A stretch of DNA of 64,000 nucleotides, taken from NCBI GenBank assembly GCA_964019695.1, contig OZ026521.1:33887601-33951600 (forward strand), in the 5' to 3' direction. The position numbers and the translations under genes are program-made. Positions 51,590-62,472 of this stretch are shown here, one piece after another; the first letter of the stretch is position 1, and every line of letters starts with the position of its first letter. The notes under the pieces are model-generated. The model was not told the DNA's origin. It saw only the letters and a program-made list of their open reading frames with translations, and did not search any database. This DNA comes from Loripinus fragilis (taxonomy: Eukaryota; Mollusca; Bivalvia; Lucinida; Lucinidae).

Positions 51590-51727
51590 TGGCTTTATCT
51601 TGTTTTCTGCTCTCTTGTCAACAAACGGTATGAACCAAGATCAGATGAGCAGTCTGATCAGGGCTCATAGTGTTTGCTTAATTTTATGATAAAATCTAGT
51701 CTGAAGTGCACTTGAATATATGCAGCA
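51590..51727 (+). mobile_element. TTAA MITE, family H (copy 2, interrupted)
   Basis: TGTTTTCTGCTCTCTTGTC, GAACCAAGATCAGATGAGCA-GTCTGATCAGGGC and GATAAAATCTAGTCTGAAGTG are shared with 43086-43314. The copy is cut off by a SINE at 51729. Confidence 0.65.
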
Positions 51728-51728
51728 G

Positions 51729-51942
51729 TGGAGGAGCGCAGTGGCTCAGTTGGTAGAACGTTAGACTGGGGATCGAAGGGTTGCTGGTTTTAACCTTACC
51801 ACCAGCGGAGTCACTGTGTTGTGTCCTTGAGCAAGACACTTTATCGTCTGCTTAGTACTGGTTCAACGAATCGTTCCGACATGACTAAATATTGTTAACT
51901 GGGAAGTAATGCATATCAACACCTACAAACAAAACTGTAGAA
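51729..51942 (+). mobile_element. tRNA-derived SINE (copy 8)
   Basis: GGAGCGCAGTGGCTCAGTTG-GTAGAACG head, GGGGATCGAAGGGTTGCTGG, CACTGTGTTGTGTCCTTGAG-CAAGACACTTTATC body and ATTGTTAACTGGGAAGTAAT tail. It belongs to the GGGATCGAAGG subtype. Confidence 0.88.
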
Positions 51943-51958
51943 GCCAGACACAGGTTTA

Positions 51959-52113
51959 GATAAACAAAATTTTTCAGCGTAAAATGGTAAATATTTTCTT
52001 ACCCATCATTTTTAGCATATGTTTTGGGTCTCATTGAGACGGTTCTTTTGAGTACCCACAACATATGTTTTGGTTGAGAAATAAGAAAAAAATGTTTTCT
52101 TAACTAAAGGCCT
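51959..52113 (+). mobile_element. Palindromic MITE, family I (core partly deleted)
   Basis: GATAAACAAAATTTTTCAGC at the left; the left hairpin arm is missing (GTTTTGGGTCTCATTGAGAC-GGTTCTTTTGAG); right part CACAACATATGTTTTGGTTG intact, ending TTAACTAAAGGCC. Confidence 0.75.
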
Positions 52114-52214
52114 GACCAGACGCTGGCAGAAACGGAAACGAAGGAGGTGCAAAATTACCGGTACTTATTTGTACATTTTCTGCATATCCCACTGTCTGGC
52201 TTGACAACTATTAA

Positions 52215-52452
52215 CTCTTTCCTTGCTAGCAATGACTGTCGTCAGCTGATAACCTTTGCAAACAGTTTGGACCCAGATCAGGACCAATAAAACTTCCATC
52301 CTGATCAGGATCCAAACTGTTTGACACTGATAGTGGTCCTGAATTTTTTTTTGGAAATAGTTATTTTTTTTTAAAAGCTCAGCAGACGACAACAAAAAAA
52401 AACCTCAGCAGACGACAACAAAAACGTGAAAAATTACCCAGCATGCAAAGAA
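52215..52452 (+). mobile_element. TTAA MITE, family G (complete, with internal duplication)
   Basis: TTAA at 52211-52214 and 52453-52456. Ends CTCTTTCCTTGCTAGC and CAGCATGCAAAGAA. CTCAGCAGACGACAACAAAA is duplicated in tandem near the right end. Confidence 0.85.
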
Positions 52453-52657
52453 TTAATCTGCTGATTTTACAAATTTGCGAATTTTATCCAATTAAGCTTC
52501 ATACAAATGATTTCACTTGCTTCCTGAGATAACTTTCTGTAAATGGTTGGAATTTCATTATATGTTTTACTATTACCAGTAGTTTTATTGAGCTTTACTT
52601 TATATGTGCGACATTGTAGTTGATTACCAATCAGACTCGCTCCTGACTGCCCTTTAA

Positions 52658-52866
52658 CTCTTTACCTACTATAGCATCGTCTGCTAATAACTTTTGCAAA
52701 CATTTTGGACCCAGATCAGGCCCTGACAAAATGTCGGGCCTGATCTGGATCCAATCTGTTTGACAATCAGATGGGCCTGAAAGAAATTTTCCAAAAAGTT
52801 GATATTGAAAAAAACTCAGCAGCCGACAAAAAAGCATGAAAAAAAAATTCAGGGTCAGTAAAGAGA
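52658..52866 (+). mobile_element. TTAA MITE, family G
   Basis: TTAA at 52654-52657, CTCTTTACCTACTATAGC left end; CAGGCCCTGACAAAATGTCG-GGCCTG perfect core; AGCAGCCGACAAAAAAGC and GTCAGTAAAGAG at the right. Confidence 0.8.
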
Positions 52867-52905
52867 GTCTTTTCAGGTAGAAAATTCTTGTAACAATTAA
52901 GTTTT

Positions 52906-53103
52906 TTGTTTGATTTGATTCTTTACACCCCATCAACAATATTTCAGTATTTTAGGGATGGGTCTTTCTGGGTTGAACCAGTACTAAGCTAGGATAAATG
53001 TGTCTTGCTCAAGGACCACAACACAGTGACGGCGGTAAGGCTCAAACCCACGACCCCTTGGTCTCCAGTCGAGCACTCTACCACTGAGTTACTGCGCTCC
53101 CTT
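52906..53103 (-). mobile_element. tRNA-derived SINE (copy 9) with 13-bp TSD
   Basis: ACAATTAAGTTTT at 52893-52905 and 53104-53116. On the minus strand: AGGGAGCGCAGTAACTCAGT-GGTAGAGTGC head, GTGGGTTTGAGCCTTACC box B, GTTGTGGTCCTTGAGCAAGA body and a tail ending AATCAAATCAAACAAA. Confidence 0.92.
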
Positions 53104-53120
53104 ACAATTAAGTTTTAAAA

Positions 53121-53340
53121 ATTGCTTTGCATTATACTGGGAAATTTTGCATGATTTTTTGTTGTCTGCTGATTTTTTTAAAAATTAACTTTTTTCAAAA
53201 AATTATTTCAAGAATGCCTGATCAGAGTGTCAACTTGAACAGTTTGGGTCCAGATCATGTCTGATGTTTTGTCAGGCCTGATCCTGGGCAAAACTATTTG
53301 CAAAGGTTATCAGCAGAAGACACCAGCAGACATTGAGTAA
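53121..53340 (-). mobile_element. TTAA MITE, family G
   Basis: CTTTGCATTATACTGGG at one end and GACACCAGCAGACATTGAGT at the other; core TCCAGATCATGTCTGATGTT-TTGTCAGGCCTGA, with GTTGTCTGCTGATTT and GCAAAGGTTATCAGCAG subterminal words. Confidence 0.75.
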
Positions 53341-53767
53341 AATCAAACCACGTTAAAAGCATGTATAAGATTGGTTCCAAATAAACAAAGTTAATAACTT
53401 TGAATCTCAGATTAATTTAAGGTGTTCCAAAACTCCCCATTCATTTTAGAACTGGATATGCATTGTAATTCACTAGAAAGTGAAGATGTGTCTCATTTTA
53501 TATGTTTGTGGGATGAATATAATGTGATCTTTACAGATACTGCACCATTATAAACTTTGGAAAATGAAAATTTGGAGATATGTGTAGAGTTCTCAACAGT
53601 GGGATATAAATTCATTGGAATAAGTGCTTTAAAATCTGAGTCAAATAAAAGGGTCTCCCAAAAAGGCCCAGTTCTGCTATACTTTTGTACCAGTCATTTG
53701 TAGCTACTGAAGTATGGGTGGTGGATAGCAGGGATTCCCCAAGCAGTTGCTTTGCTTGCAATGTTAA
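53341..53767. other. Non-coding stretch
   Basis: No exon or element ends recognised. Confidence 0.4.
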
Positions 53768-54476
53768 CTAGAATGCGCAGTCGATGGGGCGCCATCGCAA
53801 ATCCCCAAACTAATTTTTCTGACCCACCTAGCACCCCAAAGTCCCACCCCTGGGGCATGACCCCAGCAACAGAATGAAAATTCTGTTCAATATGTTTTCT
53901 ATCTTTTATTTGTGAGAACATGCACAAGTTTCGTATAAAAATCTTTGAAATTGACATGGTAACCGAAAATTAATGATATATGACCTCACCCCAAGGTCAC
54001 CAGTTCAACCCTAGAATGAATATTTGACTTGCATTCTGTTCTGCTCGTCATTCCCGTCTATTTGATATGCCACATGACCATGTTTGAAAAAAAATTTTTT
54101 TGACCCCCTTGGCACCCCAACGCCCCTAAGTTCCATCCCTGGGGCATGACTGACAGGCGACAGAATAAAAATCCCATCTGATATGTTTTGTATCTTTCAT
54201 TTGTGAGAACACACACAAAGTTTGGTATAAAAATCTTTGAAATTGACTTTGTAATTGAAATTAAATGATATTTGACCTTTTGACCCCTCCCCAGGAGGCG
54301 GGGCCAAAAAAAGTTGCCTTTGCACGCCCCATTCATGTGATTAACTCACACACCAAATTTGGTTGAATTTCGTCCAATAGTTTAGGAGACAGCATAACAG
54401 ACAGACGGACGGACAGACGGACGAAGATGATTACAATATTCCCTTCGCTTTTTTAAAAAAAGCGTGGGGATAAAAA
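53768..54476 (-). mobile_element. Helentron/pearl-like element (copy 2, reversed)
   Basis: Minus-strand layout as in 38478-39150: hairpin TATCCCCACGCTTTTTTTAA.., then CGTCCGTCTGTCCGTCCGTC-TGTC (ACGG microsatellite), tandem core of two diverged units (GGGGCATGAC, TTGTGAGAACA, AAAAATCTTTGAAATTGAC) and a terminal stem GATGGCGCCCCATCGACTGC. The core units differ entirely from those of the other two copies. Confidence 0.72.
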
Positions 54477-54739
54477 CATGCACCTATCTACAGTTTTAAT
54501 CCCAACATCTTTGATGCTGAAACATTTTCGATCGATAATATGTGTATTTTTGCAATGGAAAACAGCGGTTTGGAAACAGTTTTGTTTTACCCTCCAGCAG
54601 CATTGATATGTATAGTTAGTAAAGTGATCACAAAAATCAGTATGAAAACATATTATAAAAATCAAGTTTAATGACTTCTATATTCACTAACACTAAAAAT
54701 ATACAAGCCCACTTAGTGTTAATTGTTAATCCCCTTGCA

Positions 54740-54951
54740 TGCGCAGATCCAGGAATTTTTTTCAGGGGGATCCAGGCCCGACAGCCAGAAAACAGTTTGG
54801 ACAAGAGGGGGTCCAATTGTTTTACTACAGAGAAAACTATACTTTTCTAAGGATCCAATTTCCAAGGGGAGTCCAAAAGCTAATTCCTATATAACTTATG
54901 ATTTTCCAGTGGGGGTCCGGATCCCCTATCCGGCCTCCGGATCTGCACTTG
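54740..54951. mobile_element. GGATCCAG-ended MITE, family Q (copy 2)
   Basis: Ends TGCGCAGATCCAGGAATTTT and CTCCGGATCTGCACTTG; interior GGGGGTCCAATTG, TATATAACTTATGATTTTCC-AGTGGGGGTCCGG, matching 27434-27742. Confidence 0.75.
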
Positions 54952-55149
54952 CCTCATACTGATATTGTTGTTTTTTGGTGTAACCAAATTGTCCGTTATA
55001 GCCTTATTACGCGTGGTTTTGGCCATTCTGAGTGCATTAGGGTTTAAAAACAACTCTTCATAGCAGCTTAGTGATTCTATAGATGAGTTGCCTCCCTTAC
55101 ATTAAAAGTGGTGGTCATATCAGACATACTGATATTCAGTTTTCACTTA

Positions 55150-55316
55150 ATTGTCTGCTGATAACTTGCAAACAGTATATGGATTCAGATAAAGACCCTC
55201 AAAATGTCGGTCTTGATCTGGGTCCGGAATTTTTGACATTCTTAATACAGTATTCCTGAAAGAATTTTTCAAAAATATTAATATTGAAAAAGATCACCAG
55301 ATGACAAAAATTCTAA
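55150..55316 (+). mobile_element. TTAA MITE, family G (diverged)
   Basis: ATTGTCTGCTGATAACTTGC-AAACAG, CAAAATGTCGGTCTTGATCT-GGGTCC, AGTATTCCTGAAAGAATTTTT and GATCACCAGATGACAAAAA; both extreme ends are eroded. Confidence 0.65.
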
Positions 55317-55454
55317 GCATAACAGCTATAATCTACCGCACACTACCTTGCGCAGGCTTTAAGGTTCTATATAGTTTACCAGTATTAAGTGTATGTATAT
55401 ATACTGCATAAATGTCAGTAGCTGACAAACTGCCCCTGAAACTCTTGAATCAAT

Positions 55455-55975
55455 TAGTGTAGGCCGCTGTGTCGAAATTTGGGCTCCCGTGGGAATTTTT
55501 GGGTAAAAGTGATTAATGTCGATTTTCAACTAGGGAAATATATGCAGTTTAAGGAAAACGATGTTTCCAATTTTTTCTTGAAGTATTTACGTCACAGTGA
55601 CGTCACAAAATGGCGTACTGTATTTTCACATAAAGCAAACAGTTTATATCTGCTAGTGCTGTATACACCTAAATTAGTCGCATTGTAATATTGTTTATTG
55701 CGTTGAAGTGGTTTAAAACGTCGATAGGAGGACAAAAATGAAAATCGATTCAACGTGGACTTCAATTTTACGTCAAATTGACGTCGATTTGATGTCAGTA
55801 TGCAGCAAAAAAAATATTGTGTACAGAAATTTAATTCTGGAAAGATTGTTGTGTGTGCCTGGCGATTAAAATCAAATGTAAGCATAATTTTATGTTTCTA
55901 GCTAAGCTTTTTGAAACATGTTAGCTCTCTGACGGTTGTGGCGTTTGGCTGTTACAGCATGTTAACTACGTTACC
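55455..55975 (+). repeat. Left TIR of the 4.8-kb element
   Basis: Strong match to the right TIR over the outer 165 bp, weaker over the next 350 bp, and strong again at the inner boundary (CATGTTAGCTCTCTGACG, CATGTTAACTACGTTAC). Includes several GACGTCA words (55610, 55790) of unknown meaning. Confidence 0.78.
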
Positions 55976-55997
55976 CCCCCCCCCCCCCCCCCCCCCC
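55974..55997. repeat. Poly-C run (C24)
   Basis: A pure C tract just inside the inner end of the left TIR, directly after TTAACTACGTTA. The right TIR has no matching G run. Confidence 0.95.
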
Positions 55998-58900
55998 AAT
56001 TGTTTACAACACAAATAATGTAACTAAGGATGTTAAGGTAGTAATGGATTAATCAAATTGGCCAAACAGTCATTTATTGTACAAGAACATTTCATTCCCT
56101 ACAAATATTTATGTTTAAGTTATTAGGGGCCATTGTATTGTCATTTATGTTACATTTAAACTACCCCTCCCCTGTGAAACCATTGAAATTTTGTTAAATA
56201 GTTTCATTTAATAAGCTTCTCATTTAACATTCATGTTTTAACTATATGTTCCAAAAGACAATTAATGAGCCATTTTATACTTGCAAGCAGCTTGTTTTTA
56301 TAAAAAAATTTAAGAGTTATATGCTGTTAAATATGTTACCACCGAAAAGCACGTTAAATAGGGTAAAAATATTTTCATTCTAAAATTGTATGTAATGCTA
56401 TATGAAAACCTTTAAACACAATGTATGAGCATTATATTGAAATTCAATAGTAAAATGCAGTAACCAACATCGTTTCTGGTATTAATTATCTTTTTTTGTT
56501 ATTTGTGTGGCAGTATGTAACGTATATTACAGCTTTCAAGACTGTATATGACTTGTTTAATTCCTTATATTATACGTTATACGGTATTTGATATCATTTC
56601 AAAAAAGCAAGTAAGAACACTAACAGTTACAAGACTTCAGGAACACAATTAAAGTAAAGCAACCAACTTTCTTTTCCCCATAAAGGTGACTGCAACTCTA
56701 GAAGGACGTAAGTACTGAATAACAAAACAAGGACCAAACACAAAACCCCCACAAACAATGGGAGCAACAATAAGCAATGGATCAACAACAACAAAACCAC
56801 CAGCCTAGAACGGACAGCTGCCTAAGCCACTGCAGCGGGAGGGGGGCTTAAATGCACTTTTCTGGTACCAAATTTTAGTCCTAGATTATGTTGTTGTTAA
56901 AGCCCAACAGTTGTTTGGTTCGCATGGAAAAATGAATTGTTTTGTTATAGATATCCAGGTTCCTGTTTGTCTGAAAAAGTATCACTTCCCCCATGCGACA
57001 TTTGCAAAATATTATATCTTTTAACTTTTTATATCTTCAAAAAATGATTTGCCCAAATTTATAGATTTTAAAACTCATAAGCAAATAAGATGATAGCTCT
57101 CAAGACCAGAACTTAGAAGGATACACTTTCCCATTTTCTGTCCAATTTGTTAAAATAGCATATAAAGCTGTATATATTAAAGTATATCATAAGGCCCCAT
57201 GTTTATCAAAAATATTGTCAAAGACGATATATAATTGAGCCTGAAAAGCTAATATATCATGGTGAGTTTAGAGATTTGTTTTGTAGTATTTATCTTGAGA
57301 AATCTAGGTTAAATTGAAATAATTATAATCAGTAAAATCAATAACTCAAGTAACTGTTTACAGTTGTTCAAATTATGGGTACACGTATTCATTTACGTTG
57401 CATGATACAGGCTAGATTTCATGTATCCATGTTTATTAAGGTTCAATTACCATAAAATAGTACCCTTCTAATTACTTAATGTTTTGAGGGAGGTATGCAT
57501 TATAACTGCCTGTAATCAGTTATTGTTTAAAGAAATTGTCACTAAATCAATTTTATCCTGGCAACTAGTTGTGTATGCAGATGGTGAGGCATTACTGAAG
57601 CTCTTAAATTAATTCAAGTTTATATTCAACATAGCTCTCGCTGTTTAACGAGACTGTCAATCACATCAACTTAGTACTTCTGGTCACTTGCTCAACCAAT
57701 AATGGGATTATAGTGGTGAGTTTTACTCTAAGGCAATGATCACATTAGATATGACCATATTCAAGGAAACTAGATAAAGGTCAATTGTTACTTCAATACC
57801 ACTTTAAATACAAATTTTATCAGCCCAAATTATTTCCGGCCAAATTTTATCTGGTGACATTAAAGTTATTGTAAAATAGATTTTACAATGTTCTTTTAGA
57901 ATGCTGGATAGAAAAGTGAAATATTTAATAAAAAAAGTGCAAGTATACGCTCTCACGTAGTTTTACCAATACATGCTTACATACCTGAACTGACTGTGAC
58001 TTTGACAAAATATTACAGGAACATTGTAAACATGGTAAATGGAATAATAAAGAGTTATAGCTGTATTAAACATTTGAATAAGTTGTAAACTCACCAGGAT
58101 ATAGATTCAAAAAGCATGCAAAAATGTTAACTGTTCTAGCTAATATCAGCTTTAAGAGGACACTCTACTCAGTCGCCAATGATAGACTCACTTGCAAAGT
58201 ACCAAAATCAAATGGGCTAAATCCTTTTAATTGTTTTTCTATTACTACTGTTAATCTATTTTTTTTGATTTGAAATAAGCAAAGAAATAACTGGATTTAT
58301 TTTTGTATCTATCGTAATGTTCACATTTGATTGGCTAAATATCAAAATGATATTATCTGAAACAAAATTCAACTTCAAGACTAAATCTAATTGATAGAAA
58401 TATGGAAAATAAATTAACCAATACTTTATTTGGGTCCATTAATATAGCAACGGCTACAGTATATATGCTATACTAACAATGCCAGGGAGCTTTTCTATGT
58501 GAAAAACCATTTTCTTTCAAATGTATGACTGTCATGAACCATTAGAACAAATGCTGTCTGTTTGATGCTTCACAAAATTTTAGAACCAGACAGAATGGAA
58601 GATAAGTGTAATATGCTCCTTAAACTTCTCTTGTTATGCATTTTACCAACATAAATGGTATTCTTACTTCACCAAACTAGACATCCTTCTTCAGATATAA
58701 AGCGATTATAACCATAGGAGTAGGCTTGGTGTTTGTCATACTCCTATATTGGGAAATAGTCGTTAAGTTTCTAAAACACTTCAGCTTATTGTTTCAAAAG
58801 ACAAGGATAAAGGTCACAATTTAGACCTAAGTCTGAATAACTTACTTTTTTAACGAATGCTGAGTAAGTTTTTGTCTTTATCAATACAGTTGGTGTAATC

Positions 58901-59773
58901 AATAGTAGGGTTACACAATGTGCGATAGATCTTACTAACTTAAAGCTACTGTATGCTTAATATTATTGTTTCATCTAAAATTAGGCGTAGTCAGTGAAGA
59001 AAAGCATCTTTTTTATATTATTTCATGTGTAGAATGAAGCAAATACACGAGTGTCAGTGAGATAAAAGATATTATTTTTGCATTAAAGAAGCATTAAGGG
59101 ATCATAAAATAAGCAGCAATTAAAATGCTGTTTATAAATTTGATAAAATACATGGACTTGAAATACGTTTTATGTGATTTAGGCTAACATCTCTTCCTTT
59201 ATTATCAATGCTTTGTTGACATTTCAGTTAATGGCAATTACTGGCAGTTAAATGACAGTAAATAAACCACTAGCATTGTAAACTCATAAATTGCTGTTTT
59301 GGCTTTAACATAATGCATTTAAAAGAAAGTTAAGTACATAACAGTAATAACAGACATTTTTATTTGATAGAATCAAAATGCTAATCATTTGAATAAAATT
59401 AAAAGTCTTAGCTTATATTGTCAAGTAGGAATAAGGAACAATTTGATAGGAATTCCTATTATTTCATGGTAACGAAGTAACGCTGTAACCGCTATAGAGT
59501 TAATGATTATTATTCTGTGGTTATATATTTTGGTTTTAGAAAGATGTAGTGTACAAAACTCTCCATCATGGGTATTTTGGCAGCCTATCTTCTAGTGATA
59601 GTACTACATTAAGTAGTAATACATTTGAAGTAAGTAACATATATAACTGTCATTTCATAGAGGTGTATTGTTTAAACGCATACTTCCTGTTTGCTGCCAT
59701 TTGATAAATGCTTTTAAGGCATTCAGCATGTCGATAAATAAGAATTTGCAAATAGGATTTGAAATTACAATAG
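55998..59773. other. Interior of the 4.8-kb element
   Basis: AT-rich, no long frame. Words of the form GTTAC / GTAAC (CTGTTAAATATGTTACCACC, GCAGTATGTAACGTATATTA, GGTAACGAAGTAACGCTGTA-ACC) recur and echo the inner end of the TIRs. Repeat A lies at 56610-56830. Nothing else is recognised. Confidence 0.5.
56610..56830 (+). repeat. Interspersed repeat A (copy 4)
   Basis: GAACACTAACAGTTACAAGA, AACAAGGACCAAACACAAAA-CCCCCACAAACAATGGG and ACCACCAGCCTAGAACGGAC-AGCTGCC; the last word is the 3' end also seen inverted at 13565. The 5' third is missing. Confidence 0.75.
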
Positions 59774-60299
59774 AGTAACGTAGTTAACATGGCTGTTACA
59801 GGTCAGAGAGGTAACATGTGTCATTTTGTATCTTATATCATGTAGTTTTAGTGAAGCATAGTGTACAATACCAGCAGTTGGAGAGGAGGGTCTATTAGCA
59901 TATTGTGATCTAATGTCATTTGAGCTTTCACTTTAACATAATTTTCATTTTGATACTGACGTCATTTTTTCCTCTCTTGACATCATTTTGAAGTTAAAGT
60001 AGCCTCTCTAAAATTCTGAGTCAGAGTCTTTGCTCCAAATACAATATATCGCCAGTAATATTACTATAGCTAATCAAACAGTACATGTTTGCGCCAGCTG
60101 GAATTCATAGTGCTCAATTTTCAAGCCCTAAATAAGCCAAAAATGGGTACATCACTTTGTGACGTCACCATGACGTTAAAACGGCCAGAAAAATTGGAAA
60201 CATCTTTTTTCTTAAACAGGATACATTTTTCTACAAGAAAATGTATGTTTGACACTTTTACCCAAAAATTCCCACGGGTTTACACAGCGGCCTACACTA
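59774..60299 (-). repeat. Right TIR of the 4.8-kb element
   Basis: Begins GTAACGTAGTTAACATGGCT and ends CACAGCGGCCTACACTA. The minus-strand copy of GATGTTTCCAATTTTT and the GTGACGTCAC word (60160-60170) match the left arm. Confidence 0.78.
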
Positions 60300-60363
60300 A
60301 ATGTTAGGTTTGAACCCCTTATTTTGACATCCCCTTGACTAATCAGCTGCTGTAGGTAATGCA

Positions 60364-60595
60364 ATGGTGGGTCCAGAGGGGGTTCAGGGGGGTTGCTTGA
60401 ACCCCCCTCCCCCCCCCCCCCCCCCCTTTTAAATATCCTATGAAAATGAAATAATTTGGTCTCAGTGAGACCAAATTATTTCATTTTCATGGGATATCTA
60501 TAAAGAAAAACGAAATAAAATCAGCAAAGCGAACTCCCCACACCTTTATACATATGAACCCCCTTTCCAGAAATCTTGGATCCGTCAGTAGCGGT
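60364..60595. mobile_element. GGATCCAG-ended MITE, family P (copy 2)
   Basis: GGTGGGTCCAGAGGGGGTTC at the left and AATCTTGGATCCGTC at the right. Hairpin AAATAATTTGGTCTCAGTGA-GACCAAATTATTT perfect. An expanded C run (60405-60426) is specific to this copy. Confidence 0.8.
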
Positions 60596-60666
60596 AATGC
60601 ACACACACCACACTGTCACGTAGCACCATGCCATGGAGTAGCTGCATTTATGGAGCCAATGTTTAA

Positions 60667-60768
60667 TTCTTTGCATGCAGCTGGGTAATGTTACATGCTT
60701 TTTTATCTTCTGCACTTTGATTAAGAAAAGAACTTTTTCAAAACATTTTTTCAGGAATACTGTAAATT
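60667..60768 (-). mobile_element. TTAA MITE, family G (fragment)
   Basis: TTAA (60663-60666) then TTCTTTGCATGCAGCTGGGT-AATG and TTTTTTCAGGAATACTG; the core and the other end are missing. Confidence 0.65.
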
Positions 60769-61633
60769 ATAGGCTGGGGCCCAGGGTGAAAAAATCAAAA
60801 ATGGTTACTCGAAAAGTAGCAAGATTTGTTATAGTATAAATTAGAAGAAGTATATATGGTGCATATCAAACCACTGTATAGCAGACTTCTCCGAATTGCA
60901 TAACACCACTAGAGCCAATAAAGTATGGTAGCCCATGCGCGTCATATGCATGTATGCGTTTGATACAAACGCTATTATCTCAGCAATGTGTTATCAAATT
61001 GAAATCAAACTACCTTTCAGGAATGACAATGTGTTTGTTTAAAACGTTTTGAGTATTAGTTTTAATTTCAAAGAACTGTTGCTTTAGCAATACGCATGCA
61101 ATTGTTGTGTACCATATGTAACAAGATAAAACGTAATGTTTCGTTTTCTCCCATCTGTATCTACCACTACTCGATTCGATAATTTTCACATAAACACATC
61201 ATAACTGTCCAAAGATTACATTGCTGCCTGTTTGGGTGAGATTTAATATCCAATATTGCTGCCGCCGCCATAAGGTATGAAACCGTATTTTTGGGGATCA
61301 TTCCTTATCCTACTAACGGGTCACGTTTAAAATGCTTGCGTATGTAGAAGGACGTCCGTGTGCCTATTTCACGACTCAAAATTTAGATTTAAAACCTACC
61401 CCTAGCCTAACGAGACTTCATTGTCATATCAACAGATTCAACACCTTGTGATAAGTTAAAGAAACACAAATTGAAATCTTCTCTATGCTTGCCAGTTAAC
61501 TTTATAATCCTTCAATGAATATGAATGGTGAGTTCATAGTTTGACAAGAGGTATAGAAGAAACTTTCATAATGGTTGTATGCATCTCTGTCTGGATTAGA
61601 TGTAAATCTTTAAATATTTTATCATTTTCCTAA
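60769..61633. other. Non-coding stretch, 0.9 kb
   Basis: Slightly higher GC around 61250-61400 (GCTGCCGCCGCCATAAGG) but no exon can be supported. Confidence 0.4.
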
Positions 61634-61843
61634 AAATCTGGACAGGACAATCAGTTTTAACAGTGTCACTCTCAAAAATACACAGACAAAACCTCAAAAA
61701 TATAATATTTTTTTCAACAAAACAAATAATATTTAGAGTCAGTGGATAAAATATAAAAATAATTTTAGTATTTTTTTATCTACTTTATGGAAAATTACAG
61801 TAGGATGGTTCATAAATTAACAAATAAAAAAATTCTGGCCTTA
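61634..61843 (-). repeat. Interspersed repeat S (copy 2)
   Basis: Reverse complement of 40379-40590: AATCTGGACAGGACAATCAG, AACAGTGTCACTCTCAAAAA, TACACAGACAAAACCTCAAA and AAAATTCTGGCCTTAA. About 80-85% identical by eye. Confidence 0.78.
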
Positions 61844-61912
61844 ACAGACAGACAGAAGAGGTCACAATTAATATTGCCTATGCTTTTTAAAAAGCGTGCA
61901 CATGGGGATAGA
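61844..61912. mobile_element. Possible Helentron/pearl end fragment
   Basis: CAGACAGACAGAAGAGG followed by GCTTTTTAAAAAGCGTGCAC-ATGGGGATAGAAA resembles the microsatellite plus hairpin end at 54400-54476. Confidence 0.45.
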
Positions 61913-62364
61913 AAACTGTCAGCGGGCTTGGGATAAGTGCTATGTAGTTGGTAAAAATACTTACTACGCTTTTCCAATAATTAGCTTTGTTGACAAATAC
62001 TCGTTTTTCCAATACAAATCACGGCTTCTTAGATTTGGGATCTGTTGTGAGAGACCGATAACTTGGAGAAGTTCATAATTGTTTTTATTCTGGAGATTTC
62101 ACTTTTTTTATCAATTTTAAATGATGGATGTACTTAATGTGGTATACTGTGTCAATATGCGTTACAATGCTTGTTCGTTAATGGTTAAAATTAAATCATA
62201 ACCAATCTTTGACAAGATTTATTCAATGTCTTTCGCAGATATTAAGTTCCCCTGAGGAAAAGCTAAACATTTTGTCTTCAAGTGTTATATTTTCGAGAAG
62301 CAACATAGACTGTCAACATAAACTGTCAAATTAATTGATTGTTCATAGCTTTGGATTCTTAAAA
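61913..62364. other. Non-coding stretch
   Basis: No exon or element ends recognised. Confidence 0.4.
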
Positions 62365-62472
62365 GATTTTTTAAACTCTTTGTAAATAAGCTGACGTCAT
62401 CTAAATCCTGCTGATAATCCAGGTCAGATTGGGCCCAACAAAATGTCTGGCCTGATCTGGATCCAAACGGAC
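62365..62472 (+). mobile_element. TTAA MITE, family G (fragment)
   Basis: TTTAAACTCTTTGTAAATAAGC, CTGCTGATAATCCAGGTCAG and CCCAACAAAATGTCTGGCCT-GATCTGGATCCAAACG; the right half is missing. Confidence 0.6.

Larger units (their letters stand above)
55455..60299. mobile_element. 4.8-kb TIR element
   Basis: Ends TAGTGTAGGCCGCTGTGT and ACACAGCGGCCTACACTA are perfect inverses, flanked by AAT on both sides (55452-55454, 60300-60302). The TIR continues through CCGTGGGAATTTTTGGGTAA-AAGTG and GATGTTTCCAATTTTT to GTGACGTCAC, then more loosely to GCATGTTAACTACGTTAC (55958-55975 / 59774-59791). Arms are about 520 bp. The interior is AT-rich, contains repeat A, and has no frame over about 60 codons, so no transposase. 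The superfamily is open. Confidence 0.8.

Noticed and set aside
55455..60299. Assignment of the 4.8-kb element to Polinton or CACTA
   Set aside because: Ends and flank length are compatible in part, but no polymerase, integrase or transposase sequence is present, so the superfamily is left open.
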